A stretch of DNA of 61,492 bases from contig CAKPPO010000010.1 of assembly GCA_934177725.1 (NCBI GenBank), positions 1 to 61,492 on the forward strand, written 5' to 3'. Position 1 is the stretch's first letter. Every line of letters begins with the position of its first letter. The translations under genes were made by a program, and so were the position numbers. The DNA is from an uncultured Clostridia bacterium. Lineage in GTDB: Bacteria > Bacillota > Clostridia > TANB77 > CAG-508. This document shows, piece by piece, positions 26,803 to 36,108 of this stretch. Below the pieces are notes generated by a model that saw nothing but the letters and a program-made list of their open reading frames with translations, was not told the origin of the DNA and made no database searches.

Positions 26803-26952
26803 ATATTTGCACCTCCATATATTTTATATTATTCTACTTTAGATTCAATTTTATGTCAATAATTACAACAAATTTTCTTCATAAACTTTTCTACATTTTT
26901 TGACATAAAAATATTTTCAAAATAAAATATATTTTTATTTTAGTTAATTTTA

Positions 26953-26981
26953 TTTACTTTATAAAACTCTTTTGGTATTAT
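26953..26981 (+). promoter_or_regulatory. Promoter of the CmpB-like gene
   Basis: TTTACT and TATTAT are separated by 17 bp, about 25 bp before the ATG at 27006, which has an AAGGGGG site. A good vegetative-type promoter by eye. Confidence 0.65.
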
Positions 26982-27005
26982 ATATCTAATAAAAAGGGGG
27001 ACTTT

Positions 27006-27551
27006 ATGGATAAGGAGTTTTCAACTACAAAAAACAATAATTTTCATTTATATATATTATATTTTTTCATATTTGCTTTTGCTGGTTGGTTAATGGAAAC
27101 AATTTATAGTTTTATTGTATTAGGGCATTTTACTATGCGTGGATTTTTGTATGGTCCTATTTGTCCAATATATGGTTATGGTGCTCTTATACTAATTATA
27201 TTTCTTGGTAAATATAAAAATAATTTTATAAAACTTTTTACTTATGCTGCAGTTGTATGTTCTGCATTTGAATATTATACAAGTTATATTTTAGAGGTAT
27301 TATTTCATTCTTATTGGTGGGATTATAGAAACGATTTTTTAAACTTAAATGGTAGAATAAGTATTTTTTATACAGTTGCTTGGGGAGTTATTGCTATTAT
27401 TTTTGTTGGATTCATTTATCCTTTTATTGATAAAAAAATGAATAATATTACTTCAAAAGTTTCTTACTCTAAGATTAAAATATTTAATAGTATTGCTTTA
27501 GTTCTTATGGTGGCAGACACAATTCTATCTTCTATAAAATACTTAATATAA
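27006..27551 (+). CDS. CmpB-like membrane protein (putative ABC-transporter type IV)
   Basis: A 181-residue protein with about five transmembrane helices. The block FAFAGWLMETIYSF, then RGFLYGPICPIYGYGAL and a later EYYTSYILEVLFHSYWWDY, is characteristic of the CmpB-like family (PF06541), whose members are often annotated as putative ABC transporter permeases without direct evidence. Plus strand, single-gene unit with a promoter and a terminator. Confidence 0.8.
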   Translation: MDKEFSTTKNNNFHLYILYFFIFAFAGWLMETIYSFIVLGHFTMRGFLYGPICPIYGYGALILIIFLGKYKNNFIKLFTYAAVVCSAFEYYTSYILEVLFHSYWWDYRNDFLNLNGRISIFYTVAWGVIAIIFVGFIYPFIDKKMNNITSKVSYSKIKIFNSIALVLMVADTILSSIKYLI

Positions 27552-27554
27552 AAA

Positions 27555-27609
27555 GGCGAGCTTAAGATTTTCTAATAAATGCAAATTTTAAGAAAATCTA
27601 GAGCTTGCC
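27555..27609 (+). terminator. Terminator after the CmpB-like gene
   Basis: A 19-nt arm beginning GGCGAGCT pairs with 27591-27609 with two mismatches and one G-T pair, 3 bp after the stop; T-rich tail. Confidence 0.65.
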
Positions 27610-27656
27610 ATCTTTATTTCCTAGAATATAAAGAAAGACAGATGTAATTCTGTCTT

Positions 27657-28247
27657 TTAATTTTTAAACTTTGAAATTGCAAGTCCATCCCCTACTTCTA
27701 AAATTTCTGTTTCTAAATTAGGATCTTCTGTAACTTCATGAATATATTCTCTTAAGTTTCTTACGGCTGTACGTTGTTTATGCTTGTTGTAATCACTCAT
27801 TACATATCCTTTATATAAGATATTGTCTGCTAATATTACACCATCTTTTTCAAGCATTCGTAAAGCTTCTTTTAGGAAAAATGGGTATTTTCCCTTTGCA
27901 GCATCTATAAATATCATATCATATTTTCCAGTAAGCGTAGGTAATATTTCTACCGCATCACCTTCTAATATATTAATTTTCTCTGCAACTCCTACTTTTT
28001 CAATATTTACTTTTGCTTCTGCTATTCTCTCTTCATCTCTTTCTATAGTATCTATTATTCCATCTTCTTGTAGGTATTCGGAAAAGCACATTGCAGAATA
28101 CCCTACGGCAGTTCCTATTTCAAGTATCTTTTTAGGTTTTGTTCCTTTCAATATTTTATCTACCACTTCTAAAGTATCATCCATTATTATTGGTATATGT
28201 TCTTCTAATGCTTTTTCTTTTATTTTTTGTAATTCTTCTTTATTCAT
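27657..28247 (-). CDS. trmR: tRNA 5-hydroxyuridine methyltransferase TrmR (YrrM-like)
   Basis: SAM-dependent O-methyltransferase, 196 residues. Motif I is ILEIGTAVGYSA near residues 41-52, followed by the acidic IERDEER, and the DMIFIDAAKG block near residue 110 supplies metal ligands. In Bacillus, YrrM/TrmR methylates ho5U34 made by the U32 proteins YrrN and YrrO. The nearby U32 gene supports this assignment over a generic catechol methyltransferase. Confidence 0.82.
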   Translation of the reverse strand: MNKEELQKIKEKALEEHIPIIMDDTLEVVDKILKGTKPKKILEIGTAVGYSAMCFSEYLQEDGIIDTIERDEERIAEAKVNIEKVGVAEKINILEGDAVEILPTLTGKYDMIFIDAAKGKYPFFLKEALRMLEKDGVILADNILYKGYVMSDYNKHKQRTAVRNLREYIHEVTEDPNLETEILEVGDGLAISKFKN

Positions 28248-28265
28248 TTTTACCTCTTTAACTTA

Positions 28266-28694
28266 TTATCTTTCTTGTTCTTTTTTCTTTTCTTCTATTC
28301 TCTTTAATTCTGCTTCTCTAACCTTTAACATTTCTTCAATTCTTTTGCATATTTCTTTTTCATATAATTCATATATATCTGGAGCTTTTAATTTTATTTC
28401 TTCTTTTACATCTTCAAATGTTAAATTACTTTGACGTGTTATTTTTTTCAATGTTTCCCTTATTTTTGGATTTAATTTTGCAATCCAATTTCCAATCCAC
28501 TCTTCAAGGAACTCTTCGTATTTTTTATATTCTTCTACTTTATTCAAAGTTTCCTTTATTTCAGCTTCGCTCTTTCTTTGTTCTACTAGCTTTTTTATTT
28601 CAGTCTGTATTTTAGATCTTATAACTGTTTCAGGATTTTCTATTTGTTGTTTATTTAATGGTATAGATTTTGCGGTAAATCCGAGCATATTCAT
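28266..28694 (-). CDS. Charged helical protein, unknown
   Basis: A 142-residue, Lys/Glu-rich protein that should be almost all helix, with a coiled-coil-like C-terminus (EEMLKVREAELKRIEEKKKEQ). No family recognised. The ATG at 28694 has no ribosome binding site, whereas a 30-codon ORF just upstream does (see 28651-28743). Part of the N-terminus may therefore be encoded in the other frame, or the two may be coupled. It lies 18 bp upstream of trmR. Confidence 0.55.
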   Translation of the reverse strand: MNMLGFTAKSIPLNKQQIENPETVIRSKIQTEIKKLVEQRKSEAEIKETLNKVEEYKKYEEFLEEWIGNWIAKLNPKIRETLKKITRQSNLTFEDVKEEIKLKAPDIYELYEKEICKRIEEMLKVREAELKRIEEKKKEQER

Positions 28695-28743
28695 TTCTAA
28701 TTCTAAAACTACTTAACGGTTTATTTGTTCTATTATTTGCCAT
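28651..28743 (-). CDS. 30-codon ORF with strong ribosome binding site, possible leader or frameshifted N-terminus
   Basis: Reads MANNRTNKPLSSFRIRNEYA... and stops at 28651. TAGGAGA precedes the ATG. It overlaps the start of the 142-aa gene by 44 bp in another frame, so it could be a translational leader, or the true start of that gene separated by an indel. Confidence 0.35.
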   Translation of the reverse strand: MANNRTNKPLSSFRIRNEYARIYRKIYTIK

Positions 28744-28839
28744 ATTATCTATCTCTCCTATTTTTACATAAATTATCAAAAAGGATAAGATACATATATA
28801 ATTTAATCACATATAATCCTATCCTTTGTTTTTAATATT

Positions 28840-30651
28840 CTATCTTCTTGCTTCTCTTTCTCTAGTTTTTGTATCTAATGTTTTCTTTCTTAATCTAATA
28901 TTTTTTGGTGTTACTTCAACTAGTTCGTCTTCTGCTATAAATTCAATAGCTTTTTCTAGAGACATTTGTAATGGTGGAACTAAACGAAGTGCATCGTCTG
29001 AACCTGAAGCTCTTGTATTTGTTAAGTGTTTTTCTTTACATACATTTATTGCTATATCTTCGTTTCTAGAGTTTATACCAACTATCATTCCTTCATATAC
29101 ATCTACACCTGCACCTATTAAAAGTTCTCCTCTTTCTTGTGCATTGTATAAACCATATGTTACAGATGTTCCTTGTTCAAATGCTACTAAAACCCCTCTT
29201 GTTCTAGCTTGTATATCACCTTTAAATGGTTCATAACAATCAAATATTGAGTTCATTGTACCTGTTCCTTTTGTATCTGTTAAAAATTCTGTTCTATATC
29301 CTATTAATCCTCTTGCTGGTATTTTAAATTCTACTTTTGTATGACCTAATTCTGCTGGTTCCATATTAGTCATTTCTGCTTTTCTTCTTCCTAATTTTTC
29401 AATAACTGTTCCTATTGATTCATCTGGTACATTAACAACTAATTTTTCCATTGGTTCACATTTTACACCATCTATTTCTTTGAAAATAACCTTTGGACGA
29501 GAAACTAAAAGTTCAAATCCTTCTCTTCTCATTGTTTCAATTAATACTGATAAATGAAGTTCTCCACGTCCACATACTTCAAAACTATCTGCTGAATCTG
29601 TTTCTTTTACTCTTAAAGATACATTTCTTTCTAGTTCTTTGAATAATCTATCTCTAATGTGTCTTGATGTAATGAATTGTCCTTCTTTTCCTGCAAATGG
29701 TCCATTATTTACACTAAATGTCATAGATACTGTTGGTTCGTCTATATCTACGAAATCTATTTTTTCTGGATGATTTAAATCACATATTGTTTCTCCAATT
29801 CCAATATCTGCAATTCCTGAAAGTGATACGATATCTCCAGCTTGTGCTTCTTCTACTTCAGTTCTTTTTAAACCTTCATATGTAAATAATTTTGCAACTT
29901 TACCTTGTGTTATTTTATCATCTTGTTTGCAAATTGCTATTGGCATACCAGATTTAATAGTTCCTCTTTCTATTCTTCCTACTGCAATTCTTCCTAAATA
30001 ATCATCATAATCTATGTTAGATACTAGCATTTGAGCTGGTCCTTCGATTTCACATTTAGGTGGTTCAATATATTTTAGTATTGTATCAAATATACAGTTT
30101 ACATTGTCAGATTCTTCATCTAAACTCATTTTTGCTATTCCATTTTTAGCAGATGCATATATTACTGGGAAATCTAATTGGTCGTCATTTGCATTAAGTT
30201 CAATAAATAATTCTAATACTTGATCTACTACTTTTGCTGGGTTTGAACCTGGTCTATCTATTTTGTTAATTACAACTATTGGTTTTAAATTAAGTGCTAA
30301 TGATTTTTTTAGAACTTCTCTTGTTTGAGGCATTGGTCCTTCAAAAGCATCTACTAATAGTAAAACACCATCAACTGTTTTTAAAACACGTTCAACTTCT
30401 CCACCAAAGTCTGCATGACCTGGTGTATCTACTATATTAATTTTTGTACCATTATACATAACTGATGTGTTTTTAGAAAGAATTGTAATTCCTCTTTCTT
30501 TTTCCAAATCATTTGAGTCCATTACTCTTTCTGCTACTTGTTCATTTTCTCTAAATACGTGACTTTGTCTTAATAAACAATCTACAAGTGTTGTTTTTCC
30601 GTGGTCAACGTGTGCAATTATTGCTATGTTTCTTATTTTTTCATTTATCAT
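28840..30651 (-). CDS. typA: GTP-binding translation factor TypA/BipA
   Basis: Ribosome-associated GTPase of the EF-G type, involved in 50S assembly and stress adaptation. G1 AHVDHGKTT is at 14-22, G3 DTPGHADFGGEVERV follows, and G4 NKIDRPG is near 130. The C-terminal TypA block (LIGYRTEFLTDTKGTG and RASGSDDALRL) is present. 603 residues, full length. Confidence 0.97.
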   Translation of the reverse strand: MINEKIRNIAIIAHVDHGKTTLVDCLLRQSHVFRENEQVAERVMDSNDLEKERGITILSKNTSVMYNGTKINIVDTPGHADFGGEVERVLKTVDGVLLLVDAFEGPMPQTREVLKKSLALNLKPIVVINKIDRPGSNPAKVVDQVLELFIELNANDDQLDFPVIYASAKNGIAKMSLDEESDNVNCIFDTILKYIEPPKCEIEGPAQMLVSNIDYDDYLGRIAVGRIERGTIKSGMPIAICKQDDKITQGKVAKLFTYEGLKRTEVEEAQAGDIVSLSGIADIGIGETICDLNHPEKIDFVDIDEPTVSMTFSVNNGPFAGKEGQFITSRHIRDRLFKELERNVSLRVKETDSADSFEVCGRGELHLSVLIETMRREGFELLVSRPKVIFKEIDGVKCEPMEKLVVNVPDESIGTVIEKLGRRKAEMTNMEPAELGHTKVEFKIPARGLIGYRTEFLTDTKGTGTMNSIFDCYEPFKGDIQARTRGVLVAFEQGTSVTYGLYNAQERGELLIGAGVDVYEGMIVGINSRNEDIAINVCKEKHLTNTRASGSDDALRLVPPLQMSLEKAIEFIAEDELVEVTPKNIRLRKKTLDTKTREREARR

Positions 30652-30751
30652 TTTATTTACCCCTTTTTATATTAAATTTTATCCCATAAAACAAGCGATG
30701 TTCTCATCGCTCATTTTAATATTTCTAAAAGAATTATGAAATTTAAATAAT

Positions 30752-31852
30752 TTAAATTTCTTCTTTATATTCGTTAGAAGTTCCTTCTAGTTCTTTAATT
30801 GACAGTTCTATTCTTTGTGTTTCTAAATCCATTTCTATTATTTTAGCATTAACATTTTGGTTTAATTTTAGTTCTTCTTCTGGTTTTGCTATTTTCTTTT
30901 CTGCTATTTGTGAAATATGTACTAATCCTTGGATTCCTGGTTCTAGTTCTACAAATACACCAAATGGCATCATTTTTACTACTTTAACTTTTACAATATC
31001 TCCTACATGATATTTTTCAGGAACTTTATTCCAAGGATTTGGTCCTTTATCTCCGTAACTTAATTTTATACGTTTATTTTCTTTATCTAAGTCTATAATT
31101 GTTACTTCAATTTCTTGACCTTGTTTTAACATTTCGTCTACTTTTGCATTTCTATCCCAAGAGATTTCTGAAACATGTAATAGCCCTTGTGTTACTCCTA
31201 AGTCTACGAAAGCTCCATAAGAACTTAAGCTTGTAACTGTTCCTTTATATTTTTTCCCAACTTCTACATTATTCCAAAACTCTTCTTGCTTTGCTTTTCT
31301 TTCTTCGTCTAATATAGAGCGAATTGAACCTATTATTCTATTTGTTTTTTGGTCATACTCTGTAATTTTAAATTTAACGTCTTTCCCTAAATAAGAATTT
31401 ATATCTTCTCCTCTAGGTATTCCTGATAATGACAGTGGAATAAATATTCTTGTATCATTAGCATTTACAACTAAACCTTTTTCATTAACTTGTGAAACTT
31501 TAGCTTCAATAGTTTCATTATTTTTAAATTTTTCTTCTATCTTAGTTTTATTTTCACGATTTTTAACTCTTTTATATGATAAAAGTACATTACCTAACCC
31601 ATCATTTAATTTTAATACATCTGCTGTAATTGTATCTCCTACTTTAAATTCACTTTTAGGATCTGCATTTTCATCATTGCTATATTCTTTTTTAGGAATA
31701 ATTCCATCAGCTTTGTAGTTAATATCTACAAAAATTTCTCCACTAGAAGTTATACTGATGATTTTTCCTGTTACTGTCTTTTCTAGTTTTTTCTCTTTCA
31801 AAGATTCTTGTTTTAGTAGTTCTTCAAAAGACAATTCTTTTTCATTTTCCAT
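30752..31852 (-). CDS. S1-domain RNA-binding protein (ribosomal protein S1 homologue)
   Basis: A 366-residue protein with four S1 repeats (about 22-90, 105-172, 190-260 and 276-346). The third and fourth carry the classic YGAFVDLGVTQGLLHVSEISW and FGVFVELEPGIQGLVHISQI. Firmicute S1 homologues (YpfD-like) are shorter than the six-repeat E. coli protein. It stands alone rather than fused to IspH as in some clostridia. An AAGGTGAG site precedes the ATG. Confidence 0.92.
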   Translation of the reverse strand: MENEKELSFEELLKQESLKEKKLEKTVTGKIISITSSGEIFVDINYKADGIIPKKEYSNDENADPKSEFKVGDTITADVLKLNDGLGNVLLSYKRVKNRENKTKIEEKFKNNETIEAKVSQVNEKGLVVNANDTRIFIPLSLSGIPRGEDINSYLGKDVKFKITEYDQKTNRIIGSIRSILDEERKAKQEEFWNNVEVGKKYKGTVTSLSSYGAFVDLGVTQGLLHVSEISWDRNAKVDEMLKQGQEIEVTIIDLDKENKRIKLSYGDKGPNPWNKVPEKYHVGDIVKVKVVKMMPFGVFVELEPGIQGLVHISQIAEKKIAKPEEELKLNQNVNAKIIEMDLETQRIELSIKELEGTSNEYKEEI

Positions 31853-31876
31853 ATTCTCACCTTATTTACAAAATAT

Positions 31877-31905
31877 AAAAAGCTAATTTATAGCTTTAGC
31901 TTTTT
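31877..31905 (-). promoter_or_regulatory. Leader hairpin upstream of the S1-domain gene
   Basis: A 10-bp inverted repeat (AAAAAGCTAA with its complement) lies 25 bp before the S1-domain start, inside its presumed leader. It may be a terminator-like attenuator. Confidence 0.35.
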
Positions 31906-32055
31906 ACTTATTTTTTAACTATTTTATTATATAGCATTCTTTTTTTGTTGTCAACATAATTTTATAAGTTTCCATACTTTTATTTTAAAAATTTTATTAC
32001 TTTTTAATTGCTGGTCAAAAACTGAAAATTTGCATGATTTTCGTTTTTATTTAAA

Positions 32056-32090
32056 AGGGGAATATTTTATCCAAATATTCCCCTCTTTTT
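32056..32090 (-). terminator. Terminator of dnaJ
   Basis: A GGGGAATATTT arm and its complement form a stem that overlaps the dnaJ stop codon at 32067. T-rich sequence follows on the minus strand. Confidence 0.7.
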
Positions 32091-33224
32091 TATTGGTGGC
32101 TGTTCATTCATTGTTTTTGCAAGATTCACTAATATTTCTCTTTGTTCTTTAGTTAAACGTTTTGGAACTTGTACTTGCACAGTAAATACAAAGTCTCCTT
32201 GATAATTGCCGTTTACTGATTTAAAGCCTTTATTTCTTATTACAAATTTTGTTCCTGTTTGTGTTCCTTCTGGTATTCTATATGTTTCTTTTGTTCCATC
32301 TACCATAGGAATTTGAAGGTCTGCTCCTAATGTAGCTTGTGTAAAAGTAATTGGCACATCACATAGTACTTTATCACCTTGTCTTGTGAAAATATTATGT
32401 TTTTTCAAACGTACTACTATGTATAAATCACCTTTTGCTCCACCTTTTTCACCAGGTTCTCCCTCATTTCTTAATACTATTGTTTGGTTGTCATCTATTC
32501 CTGCTGGAATTTTTATTTTTATTCTAGCCTGTTTTCTTACTGTTCCTTTACCTTTACAATTTTCACATGGTTCTTTTATTACAGTACCTGTTCCATGACA
32601 ATTTGTACATGGTCTTTGTGTTTGCATTTGACCTAAAATTGTATTTTGTACTTGTGTTATTGTACCTGTTCCATGACACATACTACAAGTTTCTGCATGA
32701 GTTCCATGTTTTGCACCACTTCCGTGACATGTAGAACATGTTTCGTTTCTATTTAATAGTATTTCTTTTTCTACACCTGAAAAAGCTTCTTCAAAAGTAA
32801 TATCTATACTTGCTTTTAGGTCTGCACCTTTAGTTGGTCCTCTGTTTGCTCTAGAGTTTCTTCCTCCAAAGCCTCCTCCAAAGAATGATGAGAATATATC
32901 TCCTAAATCTCCAAAGTCATCAAAACCTGAAGAACTATATGAATAATAGCCTCCTCCGAAAGGACCTCCTGCTCCAGAACCTCCTCCAAAGCCTTGTGTT
33001 CCATCAAAGCCAAATTGGTCATACATTCTTCTTTTTTGAGGATCTGATAAGTTTTCATATGCTTCATTTACTTCTTTAAACTTTTCTTCTGCCTCTTTCT
33101 TATTGTCCGGATTAGCATCTGGATGATATTTCTTAGCAAGTTTTCTATATGCTTTTTTTAATTCTTCATCTGTGGCATTTTTATTTACACCTAATACTTC
33201 ATAGTAATCTCTTTTTGTTGCCAT
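32067..33224 (-). CDS. dnaJ: Chaperone DnaJ
   Basis: Hsp40 co-chaperone of DnaK. J-domain with the HPD motif (KKYHPDANPD, about 31-40), a long Gly/Phe-rich linker, four zinc-binding repeats (CSTCHGSG, CSMCHGTG, CTNCHGTG, CENCKGKG), and the two C-terminal substrate-binding domains. 385 residues, full length. Last gene of the heat-shock cluster. Confidence 0.98.
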   Translation of the reverse strand: MATKRDYYEVLGVNKNATDEELKKAYRKLAKKYHPDANPDNKKEAEEKFKEVNEAYENLSDPQKRRMYDQFGFDGTQGFGGGSGAGGPFGGGYYSYSSSGFDDFGDLGDIFSSFFGGGFGGRNSRANRGPTKGADLKASIDITFEEAFSGVEKEILLNRNETCSTCHGSGAKHGTHAETCSMCHGTGTITQVQNTILGQMQTQRPCTNCHGTGTVIKEPCENCKGKGTVRKQARIKIKIPAGIDDNQTIVLRNEGEPGEKGGAKGDLYIVVRLKKHNIFTRQGDKVLCDVPITFTQATLGADLQIPMVDGTKETYRIPEGTQTGTKFVIRNKGFKSVNGNYQGDFVFTVQVQVPKRLTKEQREILVNLAKTMNEQPPIKKRGIFG

Positions 33225-33287
33225 CTCTTCCTCCTAACCCCAAAAACACCAGGTTAATTTAGGGTAAAGTTTTTATTTATATTACAA

Positions 33288-33320
33288 TTACCCCAAAAGT
33301 ACCTGGCCCTTTTGGGGTAA
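33288..33320. terminator. Palindrome between dnaK and dnaJ
   Basis: A perfect 12-bp repeat (TTACCCCAAAAG and its complement) around TACCTGGCC. On the plus strand a weak T tract follows; on the minus strand the tail is A/T mixed. It may attenuate transcription from dnaK into dnaJ. Confidence 0.5.
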
Positions 33321-33377
33321 AATTTATTTTTATATTTTATTTTTTAACTGTTTTTTTGCTCCGTCCCCAAATACAGT

Positions 33378-35237
33378 TTATTTATTATCTCCATTGTCTT
33401 CTACTTTGTAGTCTGCATCATATACATTTCCGTTTTCATCTACATTTGGTCCTGCTGCATTTGCATCTGCACCAGCATTTGCTCCATTTGCTTGAGCTTG
33501 TTGTGCTTGTGAATATAATTTTTCAGATATTGCATAAAATGCTGTTGTTAATTTTTCTGTTGCTTGTTTAATAGCTTCTATATCTGTTCCTTCTAATGCT
33601 TTTTTAACATTTGCTATTTCTTCTTCAACCTTAGCTTTTTCTTCTCCGCTTATTTTATCTCCTAATTCTCCTAATGTTTTCTCTGAGTTATATACTAAGC
33701 TTTCTGCATTATTTCTAGCTTCAATTTCATCTTTCTTTTTCTTGTCTTCTTCAGCATGTGCTTCTGCATCTTTAACAGCTTTATCTATATCCTCATCTGT
33801 TAAGTTTGTAGATGCTGTAATTGATACATTTTGGCTATTTCCTGTTGCCATATCTTTTGCAGATACGTGAACTATACCATTAGCATCTATATCAAATGTT
33901 ACTTCAATTTGTGGTACTCCACGTGGTGCTGCTGGAATTCCTGTTAATTGGAATCTTCCTAATGTTTTGTTGTATGCAGCCATTTCACGTTCACCTTGTA
34001 ATACATGTACTTCTACTGATGTTTGACCATCTGCTGCTGTTGAGAATATTTGTGATTTTTTAGTTGGTATTGTTGTATTTCTTTCGATTAATTTTGTAAA
34101 TACTCCACCATAAGTTTCAATACCTAATGATAATGGTGTTACGTCTAATAATACTAAGTCTTTAACATCTCCTGATAATACGCCACCTTGAATTGCTGCA
34201 CCAATTGCAACACATTCGTCTGGGTTTATTCCTTTGTCTGGTTCTTTTCCTGTTATTTTCTTAACCATTTCTTGAACACATGGTACACGAGTTGAACCAC
34301 CAACTAATAATACTTTGTGAATATCTGCTGAAGTTACTCCAGCATCTTTCATAGCTTGTTCTACTGGTATTCTTGTTGCATCTACTAAGTCTGAAATTAA
34401 TTCTTCAAATTTAGCTCTAGATAATGTAATATCTAAGTGTTTTGGTCCTGTAGCATCTGCTGTTATAAATGGTAAGTTAATTTGTGTTTGTTGCATTCCA
34501 GAAAGCTCTATTTTAGCTTTTTCTGCTGCTTCTTTTAAACGTTGCATTGCCATTTTATCTGTACTTAAATCTATTCCATTTGATTTTTTGAATTCTGATA
34601 CTAGATAATCTATAATTCTTTGGTCGAAGTCATCTCCACCTAAATGAGTATTACCATTTGTAGCTAAAACTTCAAATACACCATCACCAATATCTAGAAT
34701 AGAAACATCAAATGTTCCTCCACCTAAGTCATAAATCATAATTTTTTGATCTTGATCTTCTTTATCCATACCAAAAGCTAAAGCTGCTGCTGTTGGTTCG
34801 TTTATAATTCTTAATACTTCAAGTCCTGCAATTTTACCTGCATCTTTAGTTGCTTGTCTTTGGCTATCACTGAAATATGCTGGAACTGTAATAACAGCTT
34901 GTGTTACTTTTTGTCCTAAATAATTTTCTGCGTCTGTTTTTAATTTTTGTAATATCATTGCAGATATTTCTTGTGGAGAAAAGCTATCTCCATCAATATT
35001 TACTTTTTCGTTTGTTCCCATTTTTCTTTTAATTGAAATGATTGTATGGTCTGGGTTTGTAACTGCTTGACGTTTTGCAATTTGACCTACTAATCTTTCT
35101 CCATTGTTTGAAAATGCTACTACAGATGGAGTTGTTCTGTTACCTTCTGCGTTTGGTATTACAACTGGTTCTCCACCTTCCATAACTGATACACAACTAT
35201 TTGTTGTTCCTAAATCGATTCCTATAATTTTTCCCAT
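33378..35237 (-). CDS. dnaK: Chaperone DnaK (Hsp70)
   Basis: ATP-driven chaperone. The N-terminus MGKIIGIDLGTTNSCVSVMEGG, the IINEPTAAALAFG block, the DLGGGTFDVSIL phosphate loop, and the VEVHVLQGER substrate domain are all present. The lid ends in an Ala/Asn-rich segment and acidic tail (about residues 580-619). ATG 35237 was chosen for its AAAGGA site; the ORF opens nine codons earlier. 619 residues. Confidence 0.98.
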   Translation of the reverse strand: MGKIIGIDLGTTNSCVSVMEGGEPVVIPNAEGNRTTPSVVAFSNNGERLVGQIAKRQAVTNPDHTIISIKRKMGTNEKVNIDGDSFSPQEISAMILQKLKTDAENYLGQKVTQAVITVPAYFSDSQRQATKDAGKIAGLEVLRIINEPTAAALAFGMDKEDQDQKIMIYDLGGGTFDVSILDIGDGVFEVLATNGNTHLGGDDFDQRIIDYLVSEFKKSNGIDLSTDKMAMQRLKEAAEKAKIELSGMQQTQINLPFITADATGPKHLDITLSRAKFEELISDLVDATRIPVEQAMKDAGVTSADIHKVLLVGGSTRVPCVQEMVKKITGKEPDKGINPDECVAIGAAIQGGVLSGDVKDLVLLDVTPLSLGIETYGGVFTKLIERNTTIPTKKSQIFSTAADGQTSVEVHVLQGEREMAAYNKTLGRFQLTGIPAAPRGVPQIEVTFDIDANGIVHVSAKDMATGNSQNVSITASTNLTDEDIDKAVKDAEAHAEEDKKKKDEIEARNNAESLVYNSEKTLGELGDKISGEEKAKVEEEIANVKKALEGTDIEAIKQATEKLTTAFYAISEKLYSQAQQAQANGANAGADANAAGPNVDENGNVYDADYKVEDNGDNK

Positions 35238-35432
35238 AATATTTAACTTCCTTTCTTTGAACATTAGGGACGGTCCTTTTCGTTCCGAAATCGGAACACT
35301 TGTGACACTCCTTATCTGTTCTTTTATTTTTTATATTTTTATATGATTTGAAACCTTATATTGGTTGGTTTCATAAGATTTCCGTAATTTTTTATACGGT
35401 CCTCCTAAAATTAATAACTAATTTAATATTTT

Positions 35433-35555
35433 AAAAGTTACAAAGTGCTTGAGATGTGCATTTTTGGAAGTTACATTAGGATGAAGGCGTACGTGTTGTA
35501 CGTCGAATTCTAATGTAACAACAAAAATGTGCAGATTAAGTGCTTTGGAGCTTTT
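35433..35555 (+). other. 123-nt long hairpin between grpE and dnaK
   Basis: Nested arms pair in register: 35433-35437 with 35551-35555, 35442-35450 with 35538-35546, 35455-35466 with 35522-35533, 35470-35479 with 35510-35519 (perfect 10 bp), and a central CGTAC/GTACG. They are separated by small, near-symmetric internal loops. All non-Watson-Crick positions in the arms are G-T on the plus strand, so a plus-strand RNA would pair fully while a minus-strand RNA would have A-C mismatches. It overlaps the grpE stop. It could be a structured antisense RNA or a miniature mobile element. Confidence 0.6.
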
Positions 35556-36078
35556 AGTTTGCTACTACAACCATAGAATGACGTATAACCTTAGATCCTA
35601 TTTTGTAGCCTTTTCTATATTCTTCTTTTATAACTTTTTCTCCAAGATTTTCATCTGTTACACTTGCTACTGCTTCGTGTAATTCTGGATCAAATACTTG
35701 ACCTACTGTTTCTATTTCTTGTACTCCATTTGCTGCTAAAACATCTTTAAATTGTTTAAGTACTAGTTCTACGCCTTGTTTATATGCTTCATCTTCTGTT
35801 TTAGCTTCTACTGCTTTTTCTAAGTTATCTATAACTGGTAATAAAGATGAGAATATATCAGATACCAAAGAGTTGTATAAACCTTCTCTTTCCTTTGAAC
35901 TTCTTTTTTTGAAGTTATCAAATTCTGCCATTAATCTTTTTAGTCTATCTTCTTGTTCTTCTAATTGTTCTTTTTGTAAAAGAATTGTATCTTTTAGTTT
36001 TGTTTGTTCATCTTTTTCCTCAGATACATTTTTTTCTTCTTTAATTTCTTCTACTTCTTCTTTTTTATTTTCTTCCAT
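35554..36078 (-). CDS. grpE: Nucleotide exchange factor GrpE
   Basis: Releases ADP from DnaK. An acidic N-terminus precedes a long coiled coil (LLQKEQLEEQEDRLKRLMAEF) with DNFKKRSSKER, then the beta domain with EPEL-like VFDPELHEAVASV and YRKGYKIGSKVIRHSMVVV. ATG 36078 (MEENKK) was chosen because AAAGGAG lies just before it. About 174 residues. Between hrcA and dnaK, as expected. Confidence 0.96.
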   Translation of the reverse strand: MEENKKEEVEEIKEEKNVSEEKDEQTKLKDTILLQKEQLEEQEDRLKRLMAEFDNFKKRSSKEREGLYNSLVSDIFSSLLPVIDNLEKAVEAKTEDEAYKQGVELVLKQFKDVLAANGVQEIETVGQVFDPELHEAVASVTDENLGEKVIKEEYRKGYKIGSKVIRHSMVVVAN

Positions 36079-36108
36079 TGTGTCTCCTTTCATTCTTCAG
36101 ATGCCAGT

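Noticed and set aside
35442..35546. Long hairpin as an ordinary grpE terminator
   Set aside because: It is far longer than a rho-independent terminator, its minus-strand form has A-C mismatches and no T run, and dnaK must be expressed downstream.
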